Numbered from the stretch's first letter, positions 32,400 through 42,866 are shown. The stretch: 45,958 bases of DNA from an uncultured Roseburia sp. (GCA_947564465.1 CANOCV010000023.1:1-45958); one strand, 5' to 3'. Made by a program: numbers and translations. Notes: generated by a model not told the origin, from the letters alone.

Positions 32400-35300
32400 A
32401 TGGCATTACGGTTTATATTGGGGAGCAGCGGCAGCGGAAAGTCAACATGGCTTTTTGAGGAAATTGTACAAAAGGCGAAGAGACAACCGCAGCAAATCTT
32501 TTACGTGATAGTGCCGGAGCAGTTTACAATGCAGACGCAGAGAGAACTGGTAATAAAATCCGGCGGCGGAATCATGAATATTGATGTGGTCAGCTTTCAG
32601 AGACTTGCTTACCGCGTGTTTGATGAGATTGGGAAGCAGGATATGGTAATTCTGGAGGAGACGGGGAAAAATTTGCTGCTGCGCAGAGTGGCGGAGGAGA
32701 AGAAAGAGGAGCTTCAGGTTTTATCCGGAAATATGAAGAAAATGGGGTATGTCAGCGAGATCAAGTCTCTGATTTCCGAGCTGACACAGTATCATATTTC
32801 TCCGGAGGATCTGGAGAATTTTTTGCGTTTGACGAGGGCGTCGAATGAAAACGCTGACGGGGCGATGTCTGTGGGGTTTTCCTATAAAATGGCGGATATT
32901 CTTACAATGTACCGGGGATTTGAGGAGTATCTTTCAGACAAACTGGTGACGGCCGAGGCTGTTTTGGACGTATTGGCGGATGTGGCAGGGCAGTCAAAAT
33001 TATTGAAAAACAGCGTGCTGGCGATTGACGGATTTACGGGATTTACGCCGATACAGAATTATCTTCTCAAAAGACTGATGAAACTTAGCGGGGATATTTA
33101 TGTGACACTCACGATAGATCCGCGGGAGGGTTTTTATACATATCGGGATATGCAGGAGCTTTTTGCGATGAGTAAAAAGACAATCTCCTCTCTTATGCGG
33201 ATGGCAAAAGAGACGGGCATAGACGTGGAGTCTCCGGTGATATTACAAGATCAGGAAAAATCAAGATTTGCGCATGCTCCTATGCTGGCGTCGCTGGAGC
33301 GGAATCTGTTTCGTCTTGGGGCGAAGCCTTACGGGGGCGACGGGGCGCAGATTAGAATATACTCTATCACTAATCCTAAGGAAGAGCTTATATTTGCGGC
33401 AGGAGAAATGAAACGGCTGGTTCGGGAGGAAGGATATCGATATAAGGATTTTGCCGTGGTGAGCGGAGACATTGAGGGATATGCAAACTATGTGCCGCAG
33501 GTGTTCTCCTGTTATGATATTCCCTATTTTTTAGATACCACAAAAAATATATTGCTGCATCCGTTTATTGAATTTGTCCGCGCCGTATTAGAGATCATCG
33601 AGAACGATTTTTCGTATGACAGTATGTTCCGCTATCTGCGCAGCAATTTGACGCTGCGCAGGAAGGGGGAGAATATACGTGCGCGCCGTGTGGATGTTTC
33701 GCTGATAGACAGACTGGAAAATTATATACTTGCCTCGGGCATTCGCGGGCATAAGGCGTGGTCGAAGCGTTTCTCCTATCTGCCCCGTTGGATGACGCAG
33801 GAGCAGCTAAAAGAACTGGAGGATTTTCGTGCGGAACAGATGGAGCTGCTTTTACCGCTTCGAGAAGTTTTTTTGAGAAAGCATGTGACAGTGCGGGAGC
33901 AGTCGTTTGCGCTCTACCGGTTTCTAAGAGAGCTGGAGGTGGAACAGCAGTTAAAGGAGCGCGAGATTTATTATAAGGAAAAGGGAGATTTTACAAAAGA
34001 GAGGGAGTATGCCCAGATTTACAGAATCCTGATGGATTTGCTTGATAAGATGACTTCTCTTTTAGAGGGTGAGGAGCTTACGGTGAAGGAGTATGCCGAG
34101 ATTCTCGATGCCGGATTTGACGCGGCGAGAGTGGGAGTAATTCCAAGCGGTTATGATCGGGTAACGGTAGGAGACATTGAGCGGACGCGCCTTGCACATG
34201 TAAAAGTCCTGTTCTTTGTAGGTATTAATGACGGAATTATTCCCAAATCCGATGCGCGCTTTGGGATTCTTTCACAGCTGGAGAGGGAAGAGCTTGCAAA
34301 GCACGATTTGCAGCTTGCGCCGACGGCGAGGGAGCGCGTGTTTATGCAGAGATTTTATCTGTATCTCGTGATGACAAAGCCGTCCGATCTTCTATATCTC
34401 TCCTGTGCAAGGGTTGGCGGAGACGGACAGGCCCTGCGACGTTCTTATCTCCTTGGAACCATTCAAAAGCTTTTTCCAAAGCTTTTGGTGCAGGAGATAG
34501 AAGAAATGGATTTGGAGAGCCTTATTGTGACAAAGAAGAGCAGTCTTGCCTTTTATCTGGATTATCTCAGAGGACGCAGAGAGGGGAAATATGTACTGGA
34601 CAGGAAAAGAGAGGAGCTTTTTTTTGCGCTGAAGGACTGGTATCAAGGAGACGCGGAGTATGTAGGGCTCATGGAGCGGATTGAGGAGGCCGTGCGGATG
34701 CGCTATCAGGGAAATGCGATAAGCTCTGCTGTGGCAAGGGCGTTATACGGCAGTGTTTTAAAGAATAGCGTAACGAGGCTGGAGCGGTTTGCGGCATGTG
34801 CGTGCGCACATTTTCTAAATTACGGATTACAGCTAAATGAGCGTGAAATCAGTCAGTTTGCCGCGATGGATATGGGAAGCATCTACCACCTTGCGCTGGA
34901 AAAGTATGCAAAAAAGCTGGCGGAAAGCGAGTACGACTGGTTTACGGTGGAGGAGGCGGCGCGGAATGAACTGATTGAGATGTCGCTTCGGGAAGCGGTT
35001 TTGGAGAGCGGAAACCAGGCGCTTGCACAGACATCCAAGAATCAGTATTTTCTCTATCGCATGGGGAAAATCTTAAAGACAACGGTTCATACACTGACTG
35101 CGCAGGTGCAGGCCGGAAGATTTGAACCGGCAAATTTTGAGATTTCGTTTGCATTTGCGCAGGATCTCGATGCGGTGAACTTTGTATTGAGTGAAGAGGA
35201 AAAAATGCATCTCAGGGGAAGAATCGATCGTGTGGATACATACCGGGAGGACGGGAAAATTTACGTTAAGGTGATTGATTATAAGTCGGGCAATACAAGC

Positions 35301-35897
35301 TTTGATTTGTTATCGCTGTATCACGGCCTGCAGTTACAGCTTGTGGTCTATCTGAACGCGGCGGTGGAGGTATTAAAGAGAAAGCATCCGAATGAGGAGG
35401 TGCTTCCGGCTGGAATTTTCTATTATCACATTGATGATCCGGTGATTGAAGGGAACGGAAGCGAGAGTGAGATTGAAATCTATGAGCAGATTTTGGAGAA
35501 ACTGCGTCCGGACGGTCTTGTCAGCGCCGACGAGAAGGTTTATCAGGCGATGGATAAAGGGATTGCGGGAAAATCGAAAGTGATACCGGTGACGCTTTCT
35601 AAGGACGGAACGCTCTCAAAGACTTCCAAGGCGGCGACAGAGGAAGAGTTTGGGGTGATTTCGGAATATGTGGACAGGATGATCAAAAAGCTGGGAAGAA
35701 GGATTATAGACGGCGAGGTGAAAGCGGAGCCATATCAGTTAAAGGAGAAAGAGGGATGCACCTTTTGTCCGTATGCCGGTGTGTGCGGGTTTGACGGGAA
35801 CATACCGGGGTATCGCTACCGCAGGCTGGATCATGTTGTGGAGAAGGAAGAGGTTTTAAAGAGAATGGAAGAGGAGAATGCGCAGGAGGAAAACTGA
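32400..35897 (+). CDS. addB: AddB subunit of the AddAB helicase-nuclease
   Basis: 1,165 aa, standard length. AddB pairs with AddA to resect double-strand breaks and start recombination. The N-terminal Walker A is LGSSGSGKST. The C-terminal nuclease motif is VIDYKSG, flanked by the cysteines that hold the iron-sulphur cluster: one in ERFAACACAHFLNYG (about residue 800) and three in CTFCPYAGVC (about 1120-1130). GGAGG precedes the ATG. Its stop overlaps the addA start by one base. Confidence 0.96.
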   Translation: MALRFILGSSGSGKSTWLFEEIVQKAKRQPQQIFYVIVPEQFTMQTQRELVIKSGGGIMNIDVVSFQRLAYRVFDEIGKQDMVILEETGKNLLLRRVAEEKKEELQVLSGNMKKMGYVSEIKSLISELTQYHISPEDLENFLRLTRASNENADGAMSVGFSYKMADILTMYRGFEEYLSDKLVTAEAVLDVLADVAGQSKLLKNSVLAIDGFTGFTPIQNYLLKRLMKLSGDIYVTLTIDPREGFYTYRDMQELFAMSKKTISSLMRMAKETGIDVESPVILQDQEKSRFAHAPMLASLERNLFRLGAKPYGGDGAQIRIYSITNPKEELIFAAGEMKRLVREEGYRYKDFAVVSGDIEGYANYVPQVFSCYDIPYFLDTTKNILLHPFIEFVRAVLEIIENDFSYDSMFRYLRSNLTLRRKGENIRARRVDVSLIDRLENYILASGIRGHKAWSKRFSYLPRWMTQEQLKELEDFRAEQMELLLPLREVFLRKHVTVREQSFALYRFLRELEVEQQLKEREIYYKEKGDFTKEREYAQIYRILMDLLDKMTSLLEGEELTVKEYAEILDAGFDAARVGVIPSGYDRVTVGDIERTRLAHVKVLFFVGINDGIIPKSDARFGILSQLEREELAKHDLQLAPTARERVFMQRFYLYLVMTKPSDLLYLSCARVGGDGQALRRSYLLGTIQKLFPKLLVQEIEEMDLESLIVTKKSSLAFYLDYLRGRREGKYVLDRKREELFFALKDWYQGDAEYVGLMERIEEAVRMRYQGNAISSAVARALYGSVLKNSVTRLERFAACACAHFLNYGLQLNEREISQFAAMDMGSIYHLALEKYAKKLAESEYDWFTVEEAARNELIEMSLREAVLESGNQALAQTSKNQYFLYRMGKILKTTVHTLTAQVQAGRFEPANFEISFAFAQDLDAVNFVLSEEEKMHLRGRIDRVDTYREDGKIYVKVIDYKSGNTSFDLLSLYHGLQLQLVVYLNAAVEVLKRKHPNEEVLPAGIFYYHIDDPVIEGNGSESEIEIYEQILEKLRPDGLVSADEKVYQAMDKGIAGKSKVIPVTLSKDGTLSKTSKAATEEEFGVISEYVDRMIKKLGRRIIDGEVKAEPYQLKEKEGCTFCPYAGVCGFDGNIPGYRYRRLDHVVEKEEVLKRMEEENAQEEN

Positions 35898-38800
35898 TGG
35901 GTATATCGTGGACAAAGGAACAGCAGAAGGTAATAGATTTGAGAAAACGAAATATCCTGGTATCTGCGGCGGCAGGTTCGGGAAAGACGGCAGTGCTTGT
36001 GGAGAGAATTAAAAAGCGTGTGTTGGAGGATGAGAATCCCATAGATATGGACGAGCTTTTGGTCGTGACCTTTACGAAGGCGGCGGCGGCTCAGATGCGT
36101 GACCGTATCGGAGCGGCAATTGAAAACGAGATGATGTTAAATCCTTCAAATCCCAGACTTCAGCAGCAGCTTGCGCTTATCCATAATGCGCAGATTACAA
36201 CGATAGACAGCTTTTGTCTATATGTGATCCGCAATCATTTTCATGAAATTGATTTGGAGCCGAATTTTCGGATTGCGGACGAGGGGGAGTTAAGGCTTCT
36301 AAAAGAGGAGGTTATGGAGCGCCTTTTGGAGAGGGAATATGAGGCGGGAGAGGAGGACTTTTTAAATCTTGCGGATATCTATGTGACAGGAAAGAGCGAC
36401 GAGGCGTTTAAAGGACTGATTTTGCAGCTCTATGAGTATGCCGGAAGTTATCCGTGGCCTAAGGAGTGGCTGGCTTCCTGCGAAGCAAATTATAATTTTG
36501 AGACAGAGGAGGCGTTAGCGGGGAGTCCGCTGTTTTCCTGCCTTATGACCTATATTTCCAATATGGCGGACGGAATCTGCCGGAAAATGAAAAAAATATA
36601 TGCGCTCTGTCTCACGGAGGGCGGACCGTATATGTATGAGAGCGCCATAAAATCGGATATTGAGCAGATCGAAAGGCTGAAGGAGGTAAGGACATACGAG
36701 GAGGCGTATGTCTGGATGAAGTCCGTAAGCTGGGCAAAGCTGAAGGCGGCGCGGGGATTTACAGGCAGCAAGGAAATACAGGAATATGTCAAGGCGGCAA
36801 GAAATGATTGGAAAAAAACGCTTGATACCATCGGAAAAAAATTCTTTTTTCTTCCGTTAAAGGATTCCTTTGAGCAGATCACGCGTCTTTTACCGATTGT
36901 GCATACGCTGATTGCATTGACGACAGATTTTATGGATGAATTTGCGCAAAAAAAGCGTGATAAGAATATTGTGGATTTTATGGATTTGGAGCATTTTGCG
37001 CTGGAAATCCTTGTGGATCCAAAAACAAAAGAGCCGACCTCTACGGCGCGGGAATTTAAACGGGCGTATGCGGAAATTATGATTGATGAGTATCAGGACA
37101 GTAATTATGTGCAGGAGGCGATTCTTCGGGCGATTTCCAGGGAGAGCACTGGTGAAAATAATATTTTTATGGTGGGCGATGTAAAGCAGAGTATTTATCG
37201 TTTTCGTCTGGCAAGGCCGGAGCTTTTCATGGAGAAATTCGATACATACAGCCTTACGGATTCCGACAGGCAGCGCATTGATCTGCATGAAAATTTCCGA
37301 AGCAGGAATGAGGTGCTTACGGCCGCGAACGATATTTTCAGAAAAATTATGCGGCGAAATCTTGGCAACGTAGAATATGATGATGCGGCTGCGCTCTATC
37401 CAGGCGCCTCCTATCCGGATATGGAAAATATGTTTAAGCCGGAAATTCTGATTGCGGACAGCGCCGACGAGGCGCTTTGTGAGATTGCGGAAGATAAGGC
37501 CTGCATGGAGGCGCATATGGTTGCCGGCAGGATTCTTGAGATGCTTGCGAATCAGCTTGTAACGGATGAAAAATCGGGGGAGCTTCGAAGGGTGCGTCCC
37601 GGCGATATTGTTATTTTGCTGCGCAGCCTAAGCGGGTATGCCGAGGTGTTTGCGGATGTGCTGATGAGTCACGGTATCGCCGCGCATACGACGTCAAAGA
37701 CGGGATATTTTTCCGCGCTTGAGGTACAGACGGTTTTGAATTATCTTCGGATTTTGGATAATCCGTTTCAGGATATTCCGCTTGCGGCAGTTTTAAAATC
37801 TCCGATCGGTAGATTTACGGAGGAAGAGCTGGCAGAGATACGCATCGGCGATTCGGAGAAACCGTTTAGCGAAGCGTTTTTTGACGGAGTGAGAGAGAAG
37901 CGGTTTTCGGGCGAGCTTTTGGATAAGGTGAACGTATTTTGCCGCACTTATGAGAAGCTGCGGGGGGAAATTTTAGACCGCCCGATACACGAGCTGTTGA
38001 TTGCGGTCCTGGAAGAAACGGGGTATGAGAAAATTGCGTCGGCAATGCCGGAGGGCAGGCAGCGTCAGGCGAATCTGGCTATGCTCGTCGAAAAATCTAT
38101 CGCCTACGAGGGAACCAGCTATCGCGGCCTGTTTCATTTTATCCGCTACATTGACGAGCTTCAGAAATACAATGTGGATTTCGGGGAGGCGGATCTTGTC
38201 GGTGAGAATGAGGATGCCGTGCGGATTATGAGTATTCATAAGAGTAAGGGTTTGGAGTTTCCTGTGGTTTTTGTGAGCGGACTCGGGAAGCATTTTAACA
38301 GGCAGGATTCCCGCAGCCGTATGATTTTGCACCATGAATTCGGTGTGGGACTGGATGAAACGGACAAGGAAAGACATCTGAAGGTTCCGACGATTTATAA
38401 GAGAATTTTGGCGAACCAGAGTGATCTTGAGAGCCTGGGAGAGGAGCTTCGGATTCTTTATGTTGCGCTGACAAGGGCGAAGGAAAAGCTGGTGTTAACG
38501 GCGGCAGCAGATCGTCCAATGGAGCGTGCGGATGCCTGTGTGTATGAGGATTCAAATGAGATAGATTTTCCCGATATTGCAGGGGCTTCCTGTTATCTGG
38601 ACTGGGTGCTTGCCTCGCTGATGACGTATGGAGAAAAATATCATATATCGTCCGTCGGCGCGGCTGACATGATTTGGCAGGAAGCAAAGCGGCAGACAGA
38701 GGAAGAGCGGTTTGAAAAAGAGAGGATTCTTGCCGGGGAAAAAGCATCAAAAGAGACAGAGGAATTTGTAAAGGCACGGCTTTCCTATCAATATCCGTAT

Positions 38801-39472
38801 CGGTCTTCGGTTGATTTGCAGATGAAATATTCCGTGTCTGAGCTAAAGCACCGCGCGATGCGAAGGCTTGAGGCGGCGGAAGAGTTTGAGACGACGCCGG
38901 AGTTTTTGGAGAAGCCTGTAATTCCCTATATTCCGGCATTTGTCGGGGAGGAGGGCGGCAGAGAGGAGGTAAGCCAGGGTGCGCTGCGGGGGACGGCGGT
39001 GCATCGCGTTTTGGAATGCCTTGACTTTATTTCGCTTTCAGATGATAATCTTTTTAAAGATGTGAAAGAACAGGTAGAGCAGATGCTTTTGAAAGGACGC
39101 ATCACGCCGGAAATGGAAAAATTAGTGAATCCGAAGACAATCGCAGAGTTTTTAAGCTCGCCGATGGGACGTCGCATGAGGGCGGCGGCAAAGCGCGGGG
39201 AGCTTTACCGCGAAAAACCGTTTGTGCTTGGCATACAGGAGGAGGAGCTGATATTGGTACAGGGGATTATTGATGTATTCTGGATAGAAGAGCATAAGAT
39301 ATATGTTTTGGATTATAAGACTGACCGTGTGTCGGAAGCCGGTCAATTGGCCAAAATGTATAGAGAGCAGATTAATCTTTATGCAAAGGCGCTTCATGAG
39401 GTGTGGAATATGGAGGTGGGAGGACAGTTTCTTTATTCCTTCTGTCTGCATGAGATTGTAACGCTTATATAA
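35897..39472 (+). CDS. addA: AddA subunit of the AddAB helicase-nuclease
   Basis: 1,191 aa, a UvrD-like helicase with a C-terminal RecB-type nuclease. Walker A is AAAGSGKTAVL near residue 28; motif II is IMIDEYQDSN; other helicase motifs are GDVKQSIYRFRLARPELF, MSIHKSKGLEFPVVFV and LYVALTRAKEKL. The nuclease signature is YVLDYKTDRV near the end. It starts at the ATG overlapping the addB TGA, so translation is coupled. Confidence 0.97.
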   Translation: MGISWTKEQQKVIDLRKRNILVSAAAGSGKTAVLVERIKKRVLEDENPIDMDELLVVTFTKAAAAQMRDRIGAAIENEMMLNPSNPRLQQQLALIHNAQITTIDSFCLYVIRNHFHEIDLEPNFRIADEGELRLLKEEVMERLLEREYEAGEEDFLNLADIYVTGKSDEAFKGLILQLYEYAGSYPWPKEWLASCEANYNFETEEALAGSPLFSCLMTYISNMADGICRKMKKIYALCLTEGGPYMYESAIKSDIEQIERLKEVRTYEEAYVWMKSVSWAKLKAARGFTGSKEIQEYVKAARNDWKKTLDTIGKKFFFLPLKDSFEQITRLLPIVHTLIALTTDFMDEFAQKKRDKNIVDFMDLEHFALEILVDPKTKEPTSTAREFKRAYAEIMIDEYQDSNYVQEAILRAISRESTGENNIFMVGDVKQSIYRFRLARPELFMEKFDTYSLTDSDRQRIDLHENFRSRNEVLTAANDIFRKIMRRNLGNVEYDDAAALYPGASYPDMENMFKPEILIADSADEALCEIAEDKACMEAHMVAGRILEMLANQLVTDEKSGELRRVRPGDIVILLRSLSGYAEVFADVLMSHGIAAHTTSKTGYFSALEVQTVLNYLRILDNPFQDIPLAAVLKSPIGRFTEEELAEIRIGDSEKPFSEAFFDGVREKRFSGELLDKVNVFCRTYEKLRGEILDRPIHELLIAVLEETGYEKIASAMPEGRQRQANLAMLVEKSIAYEGTSYRGLFHFIRYIDELQKYNVDFGEADLVGENEDAVRIMSIHKSKGLEFPVVFVSGLGKHFNRQDSRSRMILHHEFGVGLDETDKERHLKVPTIYKRILANQSDLESLGEELRILYVALTRAKEKLVLTAAADRPMERADACVYEDSNEIDFPDIAGASCYLDWVLASLMTYGEKYHISSVGAADMIWQEAKRQTEEERFEKERILAGEKASKETEEFVKARLSYQYPYRSSVDLQMKYSVSELKHRAMRRLEAAEEFETTPEFLEKPVIPYIPAFVGEEGGREEVSQGALRGTAVHRVLECLDFISLSDDNLFKDVKEQVEQMLLKGRITPEMEKLVNPKTIAEFLSSPMGRRMRAAAKRGELYREKPFVLGIQEEELILVQGIIDVFWIEEHKIYVLDYKTDRVSEAGQLAKMYREQINLYAKALHEVWNMEVGGQFLYSFCLHEIVTLI

Positions 39473-39492
39473 CGGGATGGAGGTAATTGGAT

Positions 39493-40083
39493 ATGAATGT
39501 AATTTTGGCATCTGCGTCACCGAGGCGCAGGGAGCTTTTAGAGCAGCTCGGACTTACGTTTGCGGTTGTCCCTGCACGGGGGGAAGAGATTGTCACGAAG
39601 GAGACGCCGTGGGATATTGTGACGGAGCTTGCGAACAGGAAAGCGGGAGAAGTTTATGAAAGTGTGAAGGAGACGGATTGTCTTGTGATTGGCGCCGATA
39701 CGGTTGTAAGCTATGAGGGGAAGATACTTGGGAAACCAAAGGATAAAGCGGAAGCACAAGATATGCTTTCACTGCTTGCCGGCAAAACACATGAGGTTTA
39801 TACCGGGGTGTCGCTTTGGCTTTGTAAAAGCGGAAGCTTATCCTGTCGGGATTTTTTTGAGAGGACGAAGGTTACGATGTATCCGATTTCCAAGGAAGAG
39901 ATCAATACATATATAGAGAGCGGGGAACCGATGGATAAGGCGGGCGCTTATGGGATACAGGGGCTTGCCGCCAAATTTGTCCGCAGGATCGACGGGGATT
40001 ACAACAATGTGGTCGGACTTCCGATTGCCGGTATTTATCAGGAAATGCTGAAGCTTGGCATTGATATTTCCCGAAATTCATAA
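39493..40083 (+). CDS. maf: Maf family nucleotide pyrophosphatase
   Basis: 196 aa. It begins MNVILASASPRRRELL, the Maf signature, and continues with VIGADTVVSYEGKILGKP, KTHEVYTGVSL and AGAYGIQGLAAKFV. Maf enzymes hydrolyse non-canonical or pyrimidine nucleoside triphosphates. The ATG at 39493 has GGAGG 9 nt upstream; a TTG two codons earlier is possible. It follows addA by about 20 nt. Confidence 0.95.
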   Translation: MNVILASASPRRRELLEQLGLTFAVVPARGEEIVTKETPWDIVTELANRKAGEVYESVKETDCLVIGADTVVSYEGKILGKPKDKAEAQDMLSLLAGKTHEVYTGVSLWLCKSGSLSCRDFFERTKVTMYPISKEEINTYIESGEPMDKAGAYGIQGLAAKFVRRIDGDYNNVVGLPIAGIYQEMLKLGIDISRNS

Positions 40084-40105
40084 TAAAATAGAAATAGAGT
40101 ATACT
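40077..40105 (+). promoter_or_regulatory. Weak candidate promoter before the small gene
   Basis: TTCATA (40077-40082) and TATACT (40100-40105) with a 17-nt spacer at the end of maf. The -35 is poor, so read-through from maf may dominate. Confidence 0.35.
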
Positions 40106-40124
40106 AGGAAGAAGGATGGATGCT

Positions 40125-40388
40125 ATGGGAGCGTATGATAAAGCGGCAGTGAAATATTTTTTTGAGCATCAGGACCAGTTGTTTAATCAAAATGTGGCGG
40201 AGTCTTTGGAGGAAGCGGAGGAGTTTTTGGAGGACTGCATGGCTGTTGTCTGTAAGAATATCCGTGAAGTCAGGGAATATTTTGATGAGAGCGGCGCTGA
40301 TATTTCCGGTATGGATGATTTGGAGCTAAGGCAGGCGGGTGAGGTGTTTGCGCTGCCGGACGGAAGATTTCTCATAGTAGAGGCATAG
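40125..40388 (+). CDS. Small conserved acidic protein, unknown function
   Basis: An 87-aa acidic protein without signal peptide or membrane helix: GAYDKAAVKYFFEHQDQLF, then a helix ESLEEAEEFLEDCMAVVC, and a C-terminal VFALPDGRFLIVEA. I have seen similar short proteins in clostridial genomes but cannot name a family with confidence. The ATG at 40125 has AAGAAGG at a reasonable distance; an ATG at 40116 would be too close. It lies between maf and the flavoprotein on the same strand. Confidence 0.7.
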   Translation: MGAYDKAAVKYFFEHQDQLFNQNVAESLEEAEEFLEDCMAVVCKNIREVREYFDESGADISGMDDLELRQAGEVFALPDGRFLIVEA

Positions 40389-40409
40389 AGTGACAGGAAG
40401 GGGATTTCG

Positions 40410-41807
40410 ATGGAAAATAAATATGATGTGATTATTATCGGAGCAGGGCCTTCCGGTATTTTCTGTGCGTTTGAGTTGAAGGAAAAGCGGCCCGATTTAA
40501 AGATTTTGATGATTGAAAAGGGTCGCAGCATTGAAAAGCGTCAGTGCCCGAAACGTAAGACGAAGGTGTGCGTCAATTGCCAGCCCTGTTCTATTACGAC
40601 CGGTTTTGCGGGCGCAGGTGCATTTTCCGACGGAAAACTGTCCCTCTCGCCGGATGTGGGAGGAAACCTGCCGGATATTCTTGGGTACGAGAGAGCGGCA
40701 GAGCTGATAAAAGAGTCGGACAATATTTATCTGAAGTTTGGAGCGGACAAGTCTGTATACGGTGTCGACAAGGCAAAAGAAATACGCGAAATCAGAAGAA
40801 AAGCAATTAACGCCAATCTGAAATTAATCGAATGCCCGATCCGCCATTTGGGAACGGAGGAGGGCTACAAGATTTATTCAAGATTGCAGGAACATCTTTT
40901 GCGTGAGGGTGTAGAGATTGTTTTTGATACCATGGTTAAGGATATTACGGTTGAGGAGAACGCCGTGACGGGGGTGATCACGGATCAGGGGGAGTATCAG
41001 GCAAAAGAGGTGGTTTCCGCGGTAGGGCGGGAAGGGGCGGATTGGTTTTCTCATGTCTGCCACGAGAAAGGCATTGAGACACAGGTTGGCACGGTGGATA
41101 TAGGAGTTCGTGTCGAGGTTCGCGATGAAGTGATGGACTTTTTAAATAAAAATCTCTATGAAGCGAAGCTGGTGTACCATACGCCTACTTTTGATGATAA
41201 GGTGCGTACCTTTTGTACGAATCCGTCCGGCGAGGTGGCGACGGAGTATTATGACAACGGACTTGCCGTTGTGAACGGGCATGCGTATAAGTCAAAGGAG
41301 TTAAAGACAAACAATACGAATTTTGCTCTGCTGGTGTCGAAGAATTTCACCAAGCCGTTTAAGACGCCGATAGAGTATGGAAAGCAGATTGCACAGCTCT
41401 CGAATATGCTCTGTGACGGAAGGATTATGGTACAGACCTTCGGTGACTTCCGCAGGGGAAGGCGGACAACGGAGGAACGGCTGTGTCGGAATAATCTTAT
41501 TCCTACTTTAAAAGACGCTGTGCCGGGAGACTTGTCTTTGGTGTTTCCGCATCGCATTATGGTGGATATTGAGGAGATGCTTATGGCGCTTGATAAGGTG
41601 ACTCCCGGAATTGCAAGTGACGAGACTCTGCTTTACGGCGTGGAGGTTAAATTTTATTCCAACAAGGTTGTAGTTAATTCTGATTTTGAGACGAGCGTGC
41701 GTGGGCTTCGGGCAATCGGTGACGGGGCAAGTGTTACGAGAGGATTACAGCAGGCATCTGCAAACGGTATCAGCGTTGCACGCAGTATTATAAAATCCAT
41801 GGAGTAG
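40410..41807 (+). CDS. COG2509-type FAD-dependent dehydrogenase
   Basis: 465 aa. The N-terminal dinucleotide fold is IIIGAGPSGIFCAFEL. A cysteine-rich segment follows (CPKRKTKVCVNCQPC), then TTGFAGAGAFSDGKLSL. The C-terminal FAD contact is GLRAIGDGASVTRGLQQASANG. The protein resembles the uncharacterised FAD-dependent dehydrogenases of COG2509; the cysteines may be redox-active or bind metal. The substrate is unknown. AGGAAGGGG precedes the ATG. Confidence 0.88.
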   Translation: MENKYDVIIIGAGPSGIFCAFELKEKRPDLKILMIEKGRSIEKRQCPKRKTKVCVNCQPCSITTGFAGAGAFSDGKLSLSPDVGGNLPDILGYERAAELIKESDNIYLKFGADKSVYGVDKAKEIREIRRKAINANLKLIECPIRHLGTEEGYKIYSRLQEHLLREGVEIVFDTMVKDITVEENAVTGVITDQGEYQAKEVVSAVGREGADWFSHVCHEKGIETQVGTVDIGVRVEVRDEVMDFLNKNLYEAKLVYHTPTFDDKVRTFCTNPSGEVATEYYDNGLAVVNGHAYKSKELKTNNTNFALLVSKNFTKPFKTPIEYGKQIAQLSNMLCDGRIMVQTFGDFRRGRRTTEERLCRNNLIPTLKDAVPGDLSLVFPHRIMVDIEEMLMALDKVTPGIASDETLLYGVEVKFYSNKVVVNSDFETSVRGLRAIGDGASVTRGLQQASANGISVARSIIKSME

Positions 41808-41811
41808 AAAG

Positions 41812-42789
41812 ATGAAGATACGAAAGAAAGTGGTGGCAGCATTTTTTTCAATTGCCGTTTTAACGGCAGGCTGCCGTTTGGGAAAAACATCGTTTGCATC
41901 TGAATTGGGAAGTGGAGATGTATTTAAGATTGGAGATATGGTATGTACACTGCCGGAGGCCAAAGTGTATCTGTGTAATTATCAGAATATTTACGGCACG
42001 GCATTTACCATTAATCTCTGGGAGCACGAGACGCAGGAGCATCTGCTGGAGAATTATGTGAAGGATATTACGATTGCCGAGCTGACCCGCATTGTCTGTA
42101 TGGATGAGCTTGCAAAACGCCGGGATATTTCTTTGACAAAGGAAGAGGAAGCGGCGGCAGGGGAAGCGGCGGAAGAATATTATAAGTCTTTGAGTGAAGA
42201 GGAGATCTCCTATATGGATATCAGCGAGGGCACGCTTAAAAAAATGTATGAAAATTATGCGCTGGCCCAGAAGCTTTACGCCTCTTTGACAGAGGGGATT
42301 GATGGCGAGGTCAGTGATGACGAGGCGAGAATTATGGAGGCGATGCAGATTTTCGTGACGAGTGAGGAGCGGCTTGAAGAGGTAAAGAAAGCATTGGATG
42401 CAGGAAGGGATTTCTCCGCTGTTGCCGCGGATTATAACGAGGCGGGCAGAATCGAGATTACTTTTGGACGTGGTGATTTGCCGGCGGAGGTGGAGGAAGA
42501 GATTTTTCAAATGGATGAGGAAGAGATTACGCCATGCATTCAGACGGAGAAGGGTTATTACTATCTGAAATGTATCGACAAGTTTAATCAGGAGCTGACA
42601 GACGAGCACAAGCTCACCATTGTAAAGCAGCGTGAGAAGGAAGCGTTTGATGATGTTTTTCAGGAGTTCGTCGAGGGACTGGATTCGGTGATGAATGAAG
42701 AGCTCTGGAGAACGGTAAGAGTTGAGACGGGAGAGAAGATCGTATCGGACAGTTTTTTTACTGTTTATGAAGAAAAATTCAAGGATTGA
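41812..42789 (+). CDS. PrsA/SurA-like peptidyl-prolyl isomerase lipoprotein
   Basis: 325 aa. A lipoprotein signal peptide with lipobox LTAGC (Cys at residue 21) places it on the outer face of the membrane. A helical chaperone region (LWEHETQEHLLENYVKDITI) is followed by a parvulin-like rotamase domain (MQIFVTSEERLEEVKKALDAGRDFSAVAADY, with GRGDLPAEVEEEIFQMDEEEI and TEKGYYYLKCID). It likely helps secreted proteins fold. It starts 4 nt after the flavoprotein stop. Confidence 0.85.
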   Translation: MKIRKKVVAAFFSIAVLTAGCRLGKTSFASELGSGDVFKIGDMVCTLPEAKVYLCNYQNIYGTAFTINLWEHETQEHLLENYVKDITIAELTRIVCMDELAKRRDISLTKEEEAAAGEAAEEYYKSLSEEEISYMDISEGTLKKMYENYALAQKLYASLTEGIDGEVSDDEARIMEAMQIFVTSEERLEEVKKALDAGRDFSAVAADYNEAGRIEITFGRGDLPAEVEEEIFQMDEEEITPCIQTEKGYYYLKCIDKFNQELTDEHKLTIVKQREKEAFDDVFQEFVEGLDSVMNEELWRTVRVETGEKIVSDSFFTVYEEKFKD

Positions 42790-42833
42790 CGGTGGTTCAA
42801 AGAAAAGGGGGCATCCGTCAAATTACACCAATA

Positions 42834-42866
42834 AAACGGGGCTGTTGCACAGCCCCGTTTGTTTTA
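42834..42866. terminator. Bidirectional terminator between the PPIase gene and htpG
   Basis: A 12-bp stem AAACGGGGCTGT (42834-42845) / ACAGCCCCGTTT (42849-42860) with a 3-nt loop, followed by GTTTTATTT on the plus strand. The minus strand also reads into TTTTATTGG, so it can end both convergent transcripts. Confidence 0.88.

Noticed and set aside
41860..42609. 249-codon minus-strand frame inside the PPIase gene
   Set aside because: The plus-strand lipoprotein has lipobox, rotamase domain and operon position; the antisense frame has none.
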